This document shows positions 35,030-43,149 of a stretch of DNA of 64,000 nucleotides, piece by piece (position 1 is the first letter of the stretch; the number at the start of each line of letters is the position of its first letter). A model generated the notes under the pieces. It had not been told where the DNA came from and made no database searches. It saw nothing but the letters and a program-made list of their open reading frames with translations. The stretch is from Pseudomonas brassicacearum (lineage in GTDB: Bacteria > Pseudomonadota > Gammaproteobacteria > Pseudomonadales > Pseudomonadaceae), in contig NZ_CP007410.1 in assembly GCF_000585995.1 (NCBI RefSeq), positions 5,821,001 to 5,885,000 of the forward strand, given 5' to 3'. A program made the translations under genes and the position numbers.

Positions 35030-38000
35030 ACGCGCTAAGTCCTGAGATATCGCGGCCTTGGGCGCGCTTGATAAGTAGCTCGTGAAGTTCTTTCATCAGA
35101 GCGAGTTCGGCCAGAGCACGTGCTTTCCAACCGAGGTCGAGCGGGGCCATAAGGTCACTGAGCTGTTCGCCATCGAAGATCATGCGCTGGAGAATGCCAT
35201 CCACAAAGCTTTGTAAAACAGCTGGATCTAGATGATGTTTGCTTGCAATGTGGGCGAGTTCGGCGGCGTCTTTTTGTTGCTTGAAGCGGGTATAGCCGTT
35301 GCGGATAGCGGTTTCGCTCAGGCCCTCCCCCGCTTTGAGCGTGGAGATATAGGCGGCAATGTCCTCGCGCTCGTTCATAAACTTGGCATCAGCCTGGATC
35401 AGACCAATAAGCTGATCGCGACTCATCTTCTGTTTGCTAGGTTCCTGCTGCGAGAAGCGCGACATCAGCGCCACGATGTAGTCGTAGTCAATAACAGCAG
35501 AGGCGAAGAGCACGAACTCAAAATCGAGCTGGTCCAGTACGTCGGTTTTGCCATCTCCTGCATCTTTACCGTTCTTATCTTGCTGGGCCTTAAGGCGCTG
35601 GGCCGTTTCCAGGTAAGCACCGCGAAAGCCGAGGAGATTTTCCTTGGGAAGGATGTGCTCAATGGCGGCGGCGTTGTCTTCAGTGAGATCGGTGTACTGA
35701 TCAAGCTGGGTTTTGAGGCGCTGCACTTCCTTGAAGTGGCTGATAAAAGCAGCGCGGGCATCGTCGCCTTTCAGGTTATGCACAGCCTCCGGTGCGCAGG
35801 CCACACCTTGCGATTGCATAAAATCATCCAGCTTTTGCACGGCAGTCCGTAGTTTTTCAATAACCACGGGGGCCTTATCCACCAGCCAGATTTCGCGAGC
35901 CTGTTTGCCGGATTGTTCGCCAGAGAACCGGGTAATGGCGATATCTACAGCTTCTTGCTGCTGGCGGAAGTCGAGAATATTACCGTAGGGCTTGGTGCTG
36001 TTAAGTACGCGGTTGGTACGCGAGAACGCCTGAATCAAACCGTGATACTTGAGGTTTTTATCCACGTAGAGCGTGTTCAGGTATTTGGAGTCGAAGCCGG
36101 TAAGCAGCATGTCGACCACGATGGTGATGTCGACTTTCTGCGTATGCGGGTGGTCGGCATTGGGCCACTGTTGGTCTTTGATGCGCTTTTGCACGTCCTG
36201 GTAGTAGAGGTCGAACTCGCTAATGTTGTAATTGCTGCCGTAGCGGGTGTTGTAGTCGGCCAGGATGGCTTTAAGCGCCGCTTTCTTGCCTTCTGGATCT
36301 TCTTCGTTGTCCTGCTTTTCTTGCGGTAGGTCTTCCTGAATCTGCTTTACGTCCGCATTGCCTTCGGCAGGCGGCGAAAATACGCAGGCGATATTCAGCG
36401 GCTGATAGTCAGGGTCGGTCAGTTGTTTGGCATGTTGCATCTCGGCAAACAGGCTGTGGTACTCGATGGCGTCGTTGATGCTCGCCGTAGCCAAAATGGC
36501 ATTGAAACGACGCTGGGCGGTGGCCATGTCGTGTTTTGAGAGGATAGCTTCGATCACCGCACGCTTTGCCAAGCCTTCTCCCGGCTTGGGTGTTTTTTTG
36601 CCTTCTGGTTTGAAGTAATCGATATGGAAGCGCAGCACGTTGGCGTCTTCAATAGCGTGGGTGATGGTGTAAGCGTGCAACTGTTTCTGGAATAGTTCAT
36701 CTGTGGTTTGGTACGAAGCCTGCTGATCTTCCACTTTTACTCGTGAGGCATTTTCTTCAAAAATGGGCGTGCCGGTAAAACCGAAGAGTTGAGCTTTGGG
36801 AAAAAACTCTTTGATGGCTTTGTGGTTCTCGCCAAACTGGGAGCGGTGGCATTCATCGAAAATGAACACAACGCGTTTGTTGCGCAGAGGGGCCAACTGC
36901 TCTTTGTAGGTGACATGGCCGTTTCGTTTGCGCTGCTTGTTACGTTTGCTACTTTCATCCAGGGCGAGGCCGAGCTTCTGGATGGTGGTGACTATAACTT
37001 TGTCGGCGTAGTCCTCGGACAGCAGCCGGTGCACCAGAGCAGCGGTGTTGGTATTTTCTTCGACGCAGCCTTCCTGAAACTTGTTGAATTCCTCACGGGT
37101 CTGGCGGTCGAGGTCTTTGCGGTCCACCACAAAGAGACATTTCTCGATATCAGGGTTGTCCTTGAGCAAGGTGGACGCCTTGAAGGATGTGAGTGTCTTG
37201 CCGCTGCCCGTTGTGTGCCAGATATAGCCGTTGCCGCAGTTTTGCTGGATGCAGTCGACGATGGCCTTGACCGCGTAGACTTGATACGGACGCATCATCA
37301 TGAGCTTTTGCTCGCTGGCAATAAGCACCATGTATCGGCTGATTGTTTGGCCAAGCGTACATTTGACAAGGAAAGTCTCGGCGAAATGGTCGAGATAGGT
37401 AATCTTTTTGTTCGCCTCGTCAGCAAACTGGTAGATGGGTAGGAAGCGCTCATCGGCGTTGAACGAGAAGTGACGGGCGTTATTATTGGCGAAGTAGTAC
37501 GTGTTGTCGCGGTTGCTGACGATGAACAACTGCAGGAAACACAGCAACGTTTTGGTATAGCCGTTACCGGGGTCGTTTTTGTACTCGACGATCTGTTCCA
37601 TGGCGCGGCGCGGATTGACGCCCAGCGTTTTCAGCTCTACTTGAGCGCACGGCACACCGTTGATGAGGATGAGCACATCAAAACGGTGGTGGCTGTTGTC
37701 GGTATTGATGCGCAGCTGGTTCACCACCTCGAAGCTGTTTTTGCACCAGTCTTTGATGTTGACCAGCGTGTAGTTCAACGGGGTACCGTCTTCGCGGGTG
37801 AAGGCATTACGCTCGCGCAGGGTACGCGCCGCCGCAAACACATCAGGGGTAACGATCTCGTCGAGCAGGCGGGCAAATTCGCCATCAGTAAGGCGAACGC
37901 GGTTGAGGGCCTCGAATTTCTCACGAAAGTTGCGCTCTAGCGAGGCGCGGTCTGTGATGTCTGGGCGGTAGTTGTATTTGAGCTCAATTAGCTTGTCAAT

Positions 38001-38030
38001 AAAGCCTTGTTCGATTATTTGCTCACTCAT
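35019..38030 (-). CDS. hsdR: Type I restriction endonuclease subunit HsdR
   Basis: A 1,003-residue motor/nuclease subunit. The N-terminal PD-(D/E)xK endonuclease core reads HHRFDVLILINGVPCAQVEL followed by K. The SF2 helicase motor has IWHTTGSGKTLTSFKAS (motif I), FIFDECHRSQFG (motif II) and FGFTGTPIF (motif III). LLTGFDSKYLNTLYVDKNL and QAFSRTNRV represent motifs V and VI. It resembles EcoR124-type (IC) HsdR proteins. ATG at 38030 (MSEQIIEQGFIDKLIEL) is the family start. The frame runs on to 38303 without support. It is the first gene of the operon, so the order is R-S-X-M. Confidence 0.95.
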   Translation of the reverse strand: MSEQIIEQGFIDKLIELKYNYRPDITDRASLERNFREKFEALNRVRLTDGEFARLLDEIVTPDVFAAARTLRERNAFTREDGTPLNYTLVNIKDWCKNSFEVVNQLRINTDNSHHRFDVLILINGVPCAQVELKTLGVNPRRAMEQIVEYKNDPGNGYTKTLLCFLQLFIVSNRDNTYYFANNNARHFSFNADERFLPIYQFADEANKKITYLDHFAETFLVKCTLGQTISRYMVLIASEQKLMMMRPYQVYAVKAIVDCIQQNCGNGYIWHTTGSGKTLTSFKASTLLKDNPDIEKCLFVVDRKDLDRQTREEFNKFQEGCVEENTNTAALVHRLLSEDYADKVIVTTIQKLGLALDESSKRNKQRKRNGHVTYKEQLAPLRNKRVVFIFDECHRSQFGENHKAIKEFFPKAQLFGFTGTPIFEENASRVKVEDQQASYQTTDELFQKQLHAYTITHAIEDANVLRFHIDYFKPEGKKTPKPGEGLAKRAVIEAILSKHDMATAQRRFNAILATASINDAIEYHSLFAEMQHAKQLTDPDYQPLNIACVFSPPAEGNADVKQIQEDLPQEKQDNEEDPEGKKAALKAILADYNTRYGSNYNISEFDLYYQDVQKRIKDQQWPNADHPHTQKVDITIVVDMLLTGFDSKYLNTLYVDKNLKYHGLIQAFSRTNRVLNSTKPYGNILDFRQQQEAVDIAITRFSGEQSGKQAREIWLVDKAPVVIEKLRTAVQKLDDFMQSQGVACAPEAVHNLKGDDARAAFISHFKEVQRLKTQLDQYTDLTEDNAAAIEHILPKENLLGFRGAYLETAQRLKAQQDKNGKDAGDGKTDVLDQLDFEFVLFASAVIDYDYIVALMSRFSQQEPSKQKMSRDQLIGLIQADAKFMNEREDIAAYISTLKAGEGLSETAIRNGYTRFKQQKDAAELAHIASKHHLDPAVLQSFVDGILQRMIFDGEQLSDLMAPLDLGWKARALAELALMKELHELLIKRAQGRDISGLSAYEQ

Positions 38031-38126
38031 TGATGATGCTCTGCGATCTTCATATGGCCCGTAATAAAAAATGACTATTGTGAATCGCCACGCGAGGGCT
38101 GGAAAAGGGCCTGTGCTCGTCAGTAG

Positions 38127-38475
38127 CGCAGCTATGAGGAGATCGTGATTCTGCTCTCCAGCCAGCGCTGTATTGAGCAGATAGGCCTTCAGTTTGTCTA
38201 CACGAACGCTCACGCCCATCCGGGTTGGACAGACTACTATAGCGACCTGACGAATCTCGACCAAATCAATTGGCCTATCATTCAACGACACGATTCCAAG
38301 CACGAACCTGGAGCGGTATCAGGCCGAAGCGCTGATCCACAATCATCTACCCATTACAGGACTCCTTGGCATCATGTGCTACACCGATGCAATGAAAGAA
38401 CGCATAGAGCAGGACGTGGCCGCCAGGGGCCTGGCGCTGCCTGTCCATGCGCGTCCGGGATGGTATTTCCAATGA
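38127..38475 (+). pseudogene. darT: Truncated, frameshifted darT (DNA ADP-ribosyltransferase toxin) remnant
   Basis: From 38133 one frame reads [13 protein letters not shown], then [20 protein letters not shown] and [14 protein letters not shown], which closely follows DarT. Between about 38290 and 38308 the frame shifts by one base and continues [20 protein letters not shown], then [10 protein letters not shown] and stop at 38475. The QAEAL segment holds the family's catalytic glutamate. An in-frame TAG at 38124 and the hsdR start remove the N-terminal half, so no active toxin can be made. One missing base after GAACC would explain the shift. The terminal TGA overlaps the darG ATG, as in intact darTG pairs. 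Confidence 0.85.
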
Positions 38476-39560
38476 TCCGTTTTACCCAAGGCAACCTTCT
38501 GGAAGCCAAAACCGAAGCCCTGGTCAACACGGTGAATACCGTGGGCGTGATGGGTAAAGGTATCGCGCTGATGTTCAAGGAGCGCTTCGCCGAGAATTAC
38601 CGCCTGTACTTGGCTGCCTGCAAGGCTGGTGAAGTGGAGATGGGCAAGGTTCACGTGACCGCGGTCAGCGAACTGGAGGGGCCACGCTGGATTGTGAACT
38701 TCCCGACTAAACGGCACTGGCGATCACCTTCGCAGATGGCATGGATAACCGAAGGTTTGCACGACCTACGTCGCTTTCTGATCGAAAACGATGTGAAGTC
38801 CGTGGCGGTTCCACCGCTAGGCGCTGGAAACGGTGGTTTGAAGTGGCCGGAGGTTCGCGAACAGATTGTTGAGATCTTGAGTGATCTTGATGTCGATGTG
38901 CTGGTGTTCGAGCCTTCCAACCAGTATCTGAACGTCGCTAAGCGTAGCGGTGTAGAGAAGCTCACGCCTGCTCGTGCGCTGATTGCCGAACTGGTTCGTC
39001 GCTACTGGGTTCTAGGTATGGAATGCAGCCTGCTTGAGATTCAGAAGCTGGCCTGGTTCCTTGAGCGCGCCATCGAAAAGCTGCCAAACACCGAAAATCC
39101 TCTGAATCTCCAGTTCGTTGCGCATAAGTACGGGCCATATGCCAACCGGTTGGAACATCTACTCAATAACCTGGATGGCAGCTATCTGCATTGTGACAAG
39201 CGCATCAGTGATGCGGGTATTAGCGACGTGATCTGGTTTGACGAAGGACGCAAAGCTTTCCTACAAACCTATCTCCAAACGGAGGCCAAGGAGTACGCCC
39301 AGGCCTTGGAACGCACTGCCGAGTTGATCGATGGCTTTGAGTCGCCTTTCGGCATGGAGTTGTTGGCAACGGTTGATTGGTTGCTGAGCCAGGATGGGAT
39401 TTCCCCGACTGTTCCTGCCGTGCGCGAGGCGTTGAAGCATTGGGATGGCGGAGCAGGTGCTGCGGCTCGTAAAAGCAAGCTATTCGATGATCAGGCGCTT
39501 GGTATCGCGCTGAAGCGGCTGACTTCCAGTAGTTTCAGGGCCGAGACGGTGACCTGCTAG
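38472..39560 (+). CDS. darG: DarG-type macrodomain antitoxin (DNA ADP-ribosyl glycohydrolase)
   Basis: A 362-residue protein. Residues 1-155 are a macrodomain: [37 protein letters not shown] and [18 protein letters not shown]. It removes ADP-ribose from thymidine bases modified by DarT. Residues about 160-360 form the DarG C-terminal domain (LELQKLAWF-like [33 protein letters not shown]) that binds and neutralises DarT. The gene appears complete although its toxin partner is broken. Because of the darT frameshift, the darG frame is open back to 38145, so a 109-residue N-terminal extension is possible in principle. Confidence 0.9.
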   Translation: MIRFTQGNLLEAKTEALVNTVNTVGVMGKGIALMFKERFAENYRLYLAACKAGEVEMGKVHVTAVSELEGPRWIVNFPTKRHWRSPSQMAWITEGLHDLRRFLIENDVKSVAVPPLGAGNGGLKWPEVREQIVEILSDLDVDVLVFEPSNQYLNVAKRSGVEKLTPARALIAELVRRYWVLGMECSLLEIQKLAWFLERAIEKLPNTENPLNLQFVAHKYGPYANRLEHLLNNLDGSYLHCDKRISDAGISDVIWFDEGRKAFLQTYLQTEAKEYAQALERTAELIDGFESPFGMELLATVDWLLSQDGISPTVPAVREALKHWDGGAGAAARKSKLFDDQALGIALKRLTSSSFRAETVTC

Positions 39561-39710
39561 GGATTGGGCAGCAGACTGCTACCCGATTCTGAGGAGCGAA
39601 TCGCCCCCAGCGCTCGGCCATCCGTGCAGCTGAAGTTGTAGGGATGCCTCTTTTGTAATGATGATTTCCAGATTGAAATCTAAGGCTCGCTTGGTAACTC
39701 CACGGAAGTG

Positions 39711-41078
39711 TCAATTTTTTAGATCGGAGAGAAGGTCCTTCATTTTCCGCTGTAAAGTCAATTGTTTATCTTCTAGTTGCGCTTGCCGCGCGAGCAAACA
39801 CTCCAGCGACTCACTCAACACCGAAGGTACTGGCACTATATATTTAGAAACTGTCAAGTCCCAGTCATTAGCCTCTATATCTTCTAGAGAAATAAGACTA
39901 GCCACCCCCCCGAGCGCTTCCCTGCCAAAAAGCAAACTAGAAAGCAGCTCCACACCGCTATGATCCAAACGATTAAGCCGCTGACTTTTAACAAAAAAAC
40001 TCGAGGCATCGATAAAAAACACATTATCGCAGGAACATTCTCTTCTCAAAAACAAAATATTAGCGGGAATAGCCGTACCATAGAAAGACATTGAGGGAAT
40101 AGAAATAACGGCCTCCACATTACCCGATCTAAGCATCCGCTCCCTAATCAATTTTTCACTCCCCCCCCTGAAAAGAACTCCCATAGGAACAATGATCGCC
40201 GCACGCCCTTTCTCATTCAGACTAAACAACAAATTTTGTACGAATGCAAAATCGGCACTAGCCTGCGGGGGAACTCCGTACCGAAGAAACTCATTCGATT
40301 CACCTTTATCCCAATTTTTTAGGGAAAATGGAGGATTTGCTATAGCCAGATCAAAACGACCAGAGACTTCAGCGTTATAATTTCTCCCAGAAAGGTACCT
40401 TTCAACCTCTATGCGACTTTCGCCCACACCATGAACAAATAAATTTGCTTGTGCCACAAAAGCTACGCTAGGGGACATCTCTCTCCCCAACATAAACAAC
40501 TCACCCTCGGGGGAGGCTCGCCGTACGTGATTGATTGCCTCTACTAAAAATTCGCCTGAACCGCATGAAGGGTCATAGATTCCTTCCCCAGATTTAGGGT
40601 CAAGAACTTTTATCATCAAACTGACTATCCCACTCGGAGTGAAGAAATACCCTCCTCGCCCCATGTTTTCCTCTGCAAAAAAAGACAACAACCACTCAAA
40701 ACACTCGCCTATCGTTCCTTCCCCTTCCCGATTGTAAAGTGGATAGCTGATAAGCTCACCCCAAAGCTCGACTAAGACCAACCCACCCCTGGAGCGAGAA
40801 TCAGTCAACACATGTATTTTTTCCCAAACTCTTACAAAGTAACCCTCAAAATTTGAACATCTAGGACTCTCAACGACACTCTTAACTAACACCTCTAGTA
40901 AAGCTAAAGGATCTGCCCTTTTTATATCCTGCTCACCCACAACAAACTCATATTGCCACCTACAAATCACAAGCAAAATTAAGCTTTCAACAGCTTCAGA
41001 TTCACTTATATGTAAGCGTAGCTGCTCGAACCTCGCCACAACCAATTTTCTAAAGTCTTCGACCAGAGAACCGCTCAC
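39711..41078 (-). CDS. Orphan type I-like N6-DNA methylase (HsdM family)
   Basis: A 455-residue adenine methylase: GGYFFTPSGIVSLMIKVLDP, SAM motif GIYDPSCGSGEFLVEAI, catalytic RFDLAIANPPFSLKNW and IVPMGVLFRGGSEKLIRERM. A C-terminal coiled coil (ARQAQLEDKQLTLQRKMKD) would contact a specificity subunit. It overlaps the single-TRD HsdS gene by four bases. No HsdR lies next to it, so it is either a solitary methylation system or uses another restriction or effector subunit. The DNA is clearly AT-richer than the core genome. Confidence 0.9.
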   Translation of the reverse strand: MSGSLVEDFRKLVVARFEQLRLHISESEAVESLILLVICRWQYEFVVGEQDIKRADPLALLEVLVKSVVESPRCSNFEGYFVRVWEKIHVLTDSRSRGGLVLVELWGELISYPLYNREGEGTIGECFEWLLSFFAEENMGRGGYFFTPSGIVSLMIKVLDPKSGEGIYDPSCGSGEFLVEAINHVRRASPEGELFMLGREMSPSVAFVAQANLFVHGVGESRIEVERYLSGRNYNAEVSGRFDLAIANPPFSLKNWDKGESNEFLRYGVPPQASADFAFVQNLLFSLNEKGRAAIIVPMGVLFRGGSEKLIRERMLRSGNVEAVISIPSMSFYGTAIPANILFLRRECSCDNVFFIDASSFFVKSQRLNRLDHSGVELLSSLLFGREALGGVASLISLEDIEANDWDLTVSKYIVPVPSVLSESLECLLARQAQLEDKQLTLQRKMKDLLSDLKN

Positions 41079-41671
41079 ACCAACCCCCTACTTAATATTT
41101 TTTGGGCAGCACTCGCCATAATAGCCTCCCCATTAATTATCAACTCATGTAAATTTTCTTTTTGCAGTCGCCAATTATTATAAATCGCTACAACTTCCTT
41201 TTGAGCTTCATCATCAGGGACAGGCAGCGTTATCTCAACCAAATTCCTGACACTAATATTTGGAATGGTAGCCGCGGTCCTGATCGAATCCAGAGTTAAA
41301 CTCCCAATATCCGAATTAAAAAACCAGTGAAGATAATCTAGGGTTACCAGACCGTCTTTAGGCCTAATTATGGCGACCTGATTTGTGGTCGTCACATCCT
41401 CCCTAGAGCCTCCCTTCCTAAATATCATCGCCTCAGTTCGGGTCCCTCTCAGCGGCAGAAGCAGATCACCGTCAATTAATTTCACTTTGAGCTTTGAAGG
41501 CTCGATATCGGCATACGGAAGCCCTGAGACGTCCGACAGCTCGCCTTCTCTGATATCTTTTATTTGGATTAGCCTAATACCACTTATTGGTTTATCCGTT
41601 TCCGCTCGCTCGCGAAAAGTTTGCCCAAGTGACACGTCAGCGATAGTATGGAGCTTCGCCTTTCTCTCCAT
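41075..41671 (-). CDS. Half-length HsdS-like specificity protein (single target-recognition domain)
   Basis: Only 198 residues, against about 430 for a normal HsdS. One target-recognition domain (IRLIQIKDIREGELSDVSGL, DGDLLLPLRGTRTEAMIF, TTTNQVAIIRPKDG) is followed by a single C-terminal helix (DEAQKEVVAIYNNWRLQKEN). Half-size S subunits can work as dimers that recognise a palindromic split site, so truncation need not mean loss. It overlaps the methylase downstream by four bases and the 60-codon gene upstream by one base (TAATG). Confidence 0.85.
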   Translation of the reverse strand: MERKAKLHTIADVSLGQTFRERAETDKPISGIRLIQIKDIREGELSDVSGLPYADIEPSKLKVKLIDGDLLLPLRGTRTEAMIFRKGGSREDVTTTNQVAIIRPKDGLVTLDYLHWFFNSDIGSLTLDSIRTAATIPNISVRNLVEITLPVPDDEAQKEVVAIYNNWRLQKENLHELIINGEAIMASAAQKILSRGLV

Positions 41672-41853
41672 TACTGCACAATCTCCCCAGATTTGGCCTT
41701 CGTCAAGCCAATCTGAATATTACTAATTGCCGCCCCATCACTTTGCACCAAAGAAGAGCGGTTGAAGTCGATATGGATGTTGGGGCTGAGGGCGAGATAG
41801 ACCGCAAGGATGACTGAGGTCATCGAAGTGGTTTTAGACTTATTTTTTTTCAT
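41671..41853 (-). CDS. Small conserved-looking protein (60 aa) leading the orphan methylase operon
   Basis: Not recognised. ATG at 41853 has a strong AAGGAG ribosome site eight bases upstream, and its stop TAA overlaps the hsdS-like ATG (TAATG), so translation is coupled. The protein has a basic start (MKKNKSKTTS), one hydrophobic stretch (MTSVILAVYLALSP) that could be a membrane segment or signal, and a polar tail ending KAKSGEIVQ. The frame continues upstream to 42039 without a ribosome site. It may be a membrane anchor or regulator of the system, but nothing in it names a function. Confidence 0.6.
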   Translation of the reverse strand: MKKNKSKTTSMTSVILAVYLALSPNIHIDFNRSSLVQSDGAAISNIQIGLTKAKSGEIVQ

Positions 41854-42192
41854 TTTTAGCTCCTTGCGCGTCAGATGATATGGAGTCGCCTTGCTGGAAG
41901 AGCAGAATGCTTGCATACTGCTGCCAAAAGAGAATAGCAAACACTTTCGCAAACCGTCAATGCAGTATTTTATCATTCTGCAGATCGCCCACCCATAAGG
42001 CGAGCGACTCCTTTCAGCTCCCCTTCGGACAGCCAACATTCATCTGCTCACACAATCCCTCGCACCGACCCATTGTCAGTTGGGCACAAGCGAAACCTGA
42101 GTGCGACCAGCTATCTCTGAACAGTTCCGAGCCTTCCCAAGAGGTCTTGCTAATGCAAGACCCTTTATAACTCAAGGACCGACGCCCTTCCT
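41854..42192. other. Gene-free segment at the right edge of the defence island
   Basis: No credible gene is seen. It must hold the promoter of the orphan methylase operon on the reverse strand. CCTCGCACCGAC at 42058-42069 repeats the word at 30668, and a hairpin at 42143 ends the DUF6124 transcript. Base composition returns to core-like values over this stretch. Confidence 0.5.
42143..42162 (-). terminator. Hairpin downstream of DUF6124 gene copy A
   Basis: GGTCTTGC and GCAAGACC pair over eight bases around TAAT. The same AAGACC/GGTCTT core occurs beyond copy B (44891-44923). The T-run on the reverse strand is poor, so termination efficiency is uncertain. Confidence 0.55.
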
Positions 42193-42552
42193 CTACCTCA
42201 CCTCAACAATATCCAAAGCCCGATTAGCCAGCAGCTCACTCACCTCAATCACCTGCAAAATCCCCAACGCAAAATGCCGTCGTGATCCCTCAAGACCAAA
42301 CGCCAAATCATTGATCATGGCATTGGCCGAAGCCAGGTTTTCACTGAGATTAGCCAGCAAACATTCCGAATCAACATCCGGAGCGATACGGAAGATAGTG
42401 TTGGGTTTGTCAGACGTTTTGTTCTTCGGCGCAGGCTTCAGGTAGTAATCCAACGCCCGGTTGGCAGCGTCATCAAGCTTGTTGTTACGAGCAGACTGAG
42501 CGCGAGATACATGCTCATCTGCGGTCGGAGGGTTCGGTGTAATTTTTGCCAT
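42193..42552 (-). CDS. DUF6124 family protein, copy A
   Basis: A 119-residue soluble protein of a Pseudomonas-specific family with unknown role. It shows KLDDAANRALDYYLKPAP, then TIFRIAPDVDSECLLANLSE and the C-terminal IEVSELLANRALDIVEVR. ATG at 42552 (MAKITPNPPTADEH) is chosen because copy B starts the same way. The frame is open ten codons further upstream, into the leader. It is nearly identical over most of its length to copy B at 44951-45304. Only three bases separate a leader pairing element from the ATG, so expression is probably controlled by the leader. Confidence 0.85.
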   Translation of the reverse strand: MAKITPNPPTADEHVSRAQSARNNKLDDAANRALDYYLKPAPKNKTSDKPNTIFRIAPDVDSECLLANLSENLASANAMINDLAFGLEGSRRHFALGILQVIEVSELLANRALDIVEVR

Positions 42553-42852
42553 CGACTTAGGTTCCTGTAAGTGATGCTGCAACCACCTCGCGACTAAACG
42601 AGGGGGCGGCAGCTGTGCGCAGGTTAGTCGACCGGTGAACCTAAGAATCCCGGCGCGCCCGGGGGCGCCCTGCGCACAGCCACCATCAATACAGGAACAG
42701 CAAAGCCTGTCCGACGGAGACTTGGTACGCCTTAGGTTGAGACGGGCGACTAAACCCGATCACTGATGAGCAGTGACAGGACCCAAACTACCGACGCGAC
42801 CCAAGACGCACAAGCCGGCGGATTCTGGCGTAGTTGTAGGCAATGGCGCAAG
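42553..42852 (-). promoter_or_regulatory. Conserved structured leader of DUF6124 copy A (candidate cis-regulatory RNA)
   Basis: Read on the reverse strand, elements occur in the order U1 (42755-42747), U2 (42738-42731), S5 (42680-42669), M1 (42645-42637), M2 (42630-42623), S3 (42623-42612), D1 (42599-42591), D2 (42564-42556). M1-M2 can pair with U1-U2 or with D1-D2 but not both. D2 (GAACCTAAG) is three bases before the ATG and overlaps the likely ribosome site. S5 and S3 (GCTGTGCGCAGG/CCTGCGCACAGC) form a third 12-bp pair around M. A CACTG-CTCAT-CAGTG hairpin (42775-42761) lies upstream. Segments 42742-42779 and 42810-42852 are identical in copy B. Function is inferred. Confidence 0.6.
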
Positions 42853-42917
42853 GCGATGTCGGTCTTGGCTAGTCTCGTGGAGTCACGATAAACAACTGGC
42901 CGGAATGTTGCTGATGC

Positions 42918-42948
42918 ACCGCTATCGCGAGCAAGCTCGCTCCCACAG
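42918..42948. repeat. Single REP arm
   Basis: ACCGCTATCGCGAGCAAGCT followed by CGCTCCCACAG, with no inverted partner nearby. The rest of 42853-43149 shows no gene. The inverted GCATTCGCGACCGGCTGC and GCAGCCAGTCGCGAAGAG around 42977-43021 form another hairpin. Confidence 0.75.
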
Positions 42949-43149
42949 AGGAGCTTGTGTACATACGTCTAAGGGGAATGCATTCGCGACCGGCTGCATC
43001 CTTGCAGCCAGTCGCGAAGAGGGTTACGACTCGTTGTTCAATGGGGCTTGCGACCAACATCGCAATAAATCAGACGGGATATCTCGATCATATCCACAAC
43101 GGTTTCTTCATCGACCTCAAACCCGCTGCCTGCCCCCCCTGCACTGCTA

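Noticed and set aside
38145..38471. N-terminal 109 codons in frame with darG
   Set aside because: They are the darT remnant brought into frame by a base loss. The macrodomain starts properly at the ATG at 38472.
41854..42039. Upstream extension of the 60-codon gene to 122 codons
   Set aside because: There is no ribosome site at the upstream ATG, whereas the internal ATG at 41853 has AAGGAG.
42758..42780. CTGATGAG word suggesting a hammerhead ribozyme core
   Set aside because: It is the loop side of a CACTG/CAGTG hairpin and lacks the GAAA and cleavage-site segments in the required places.
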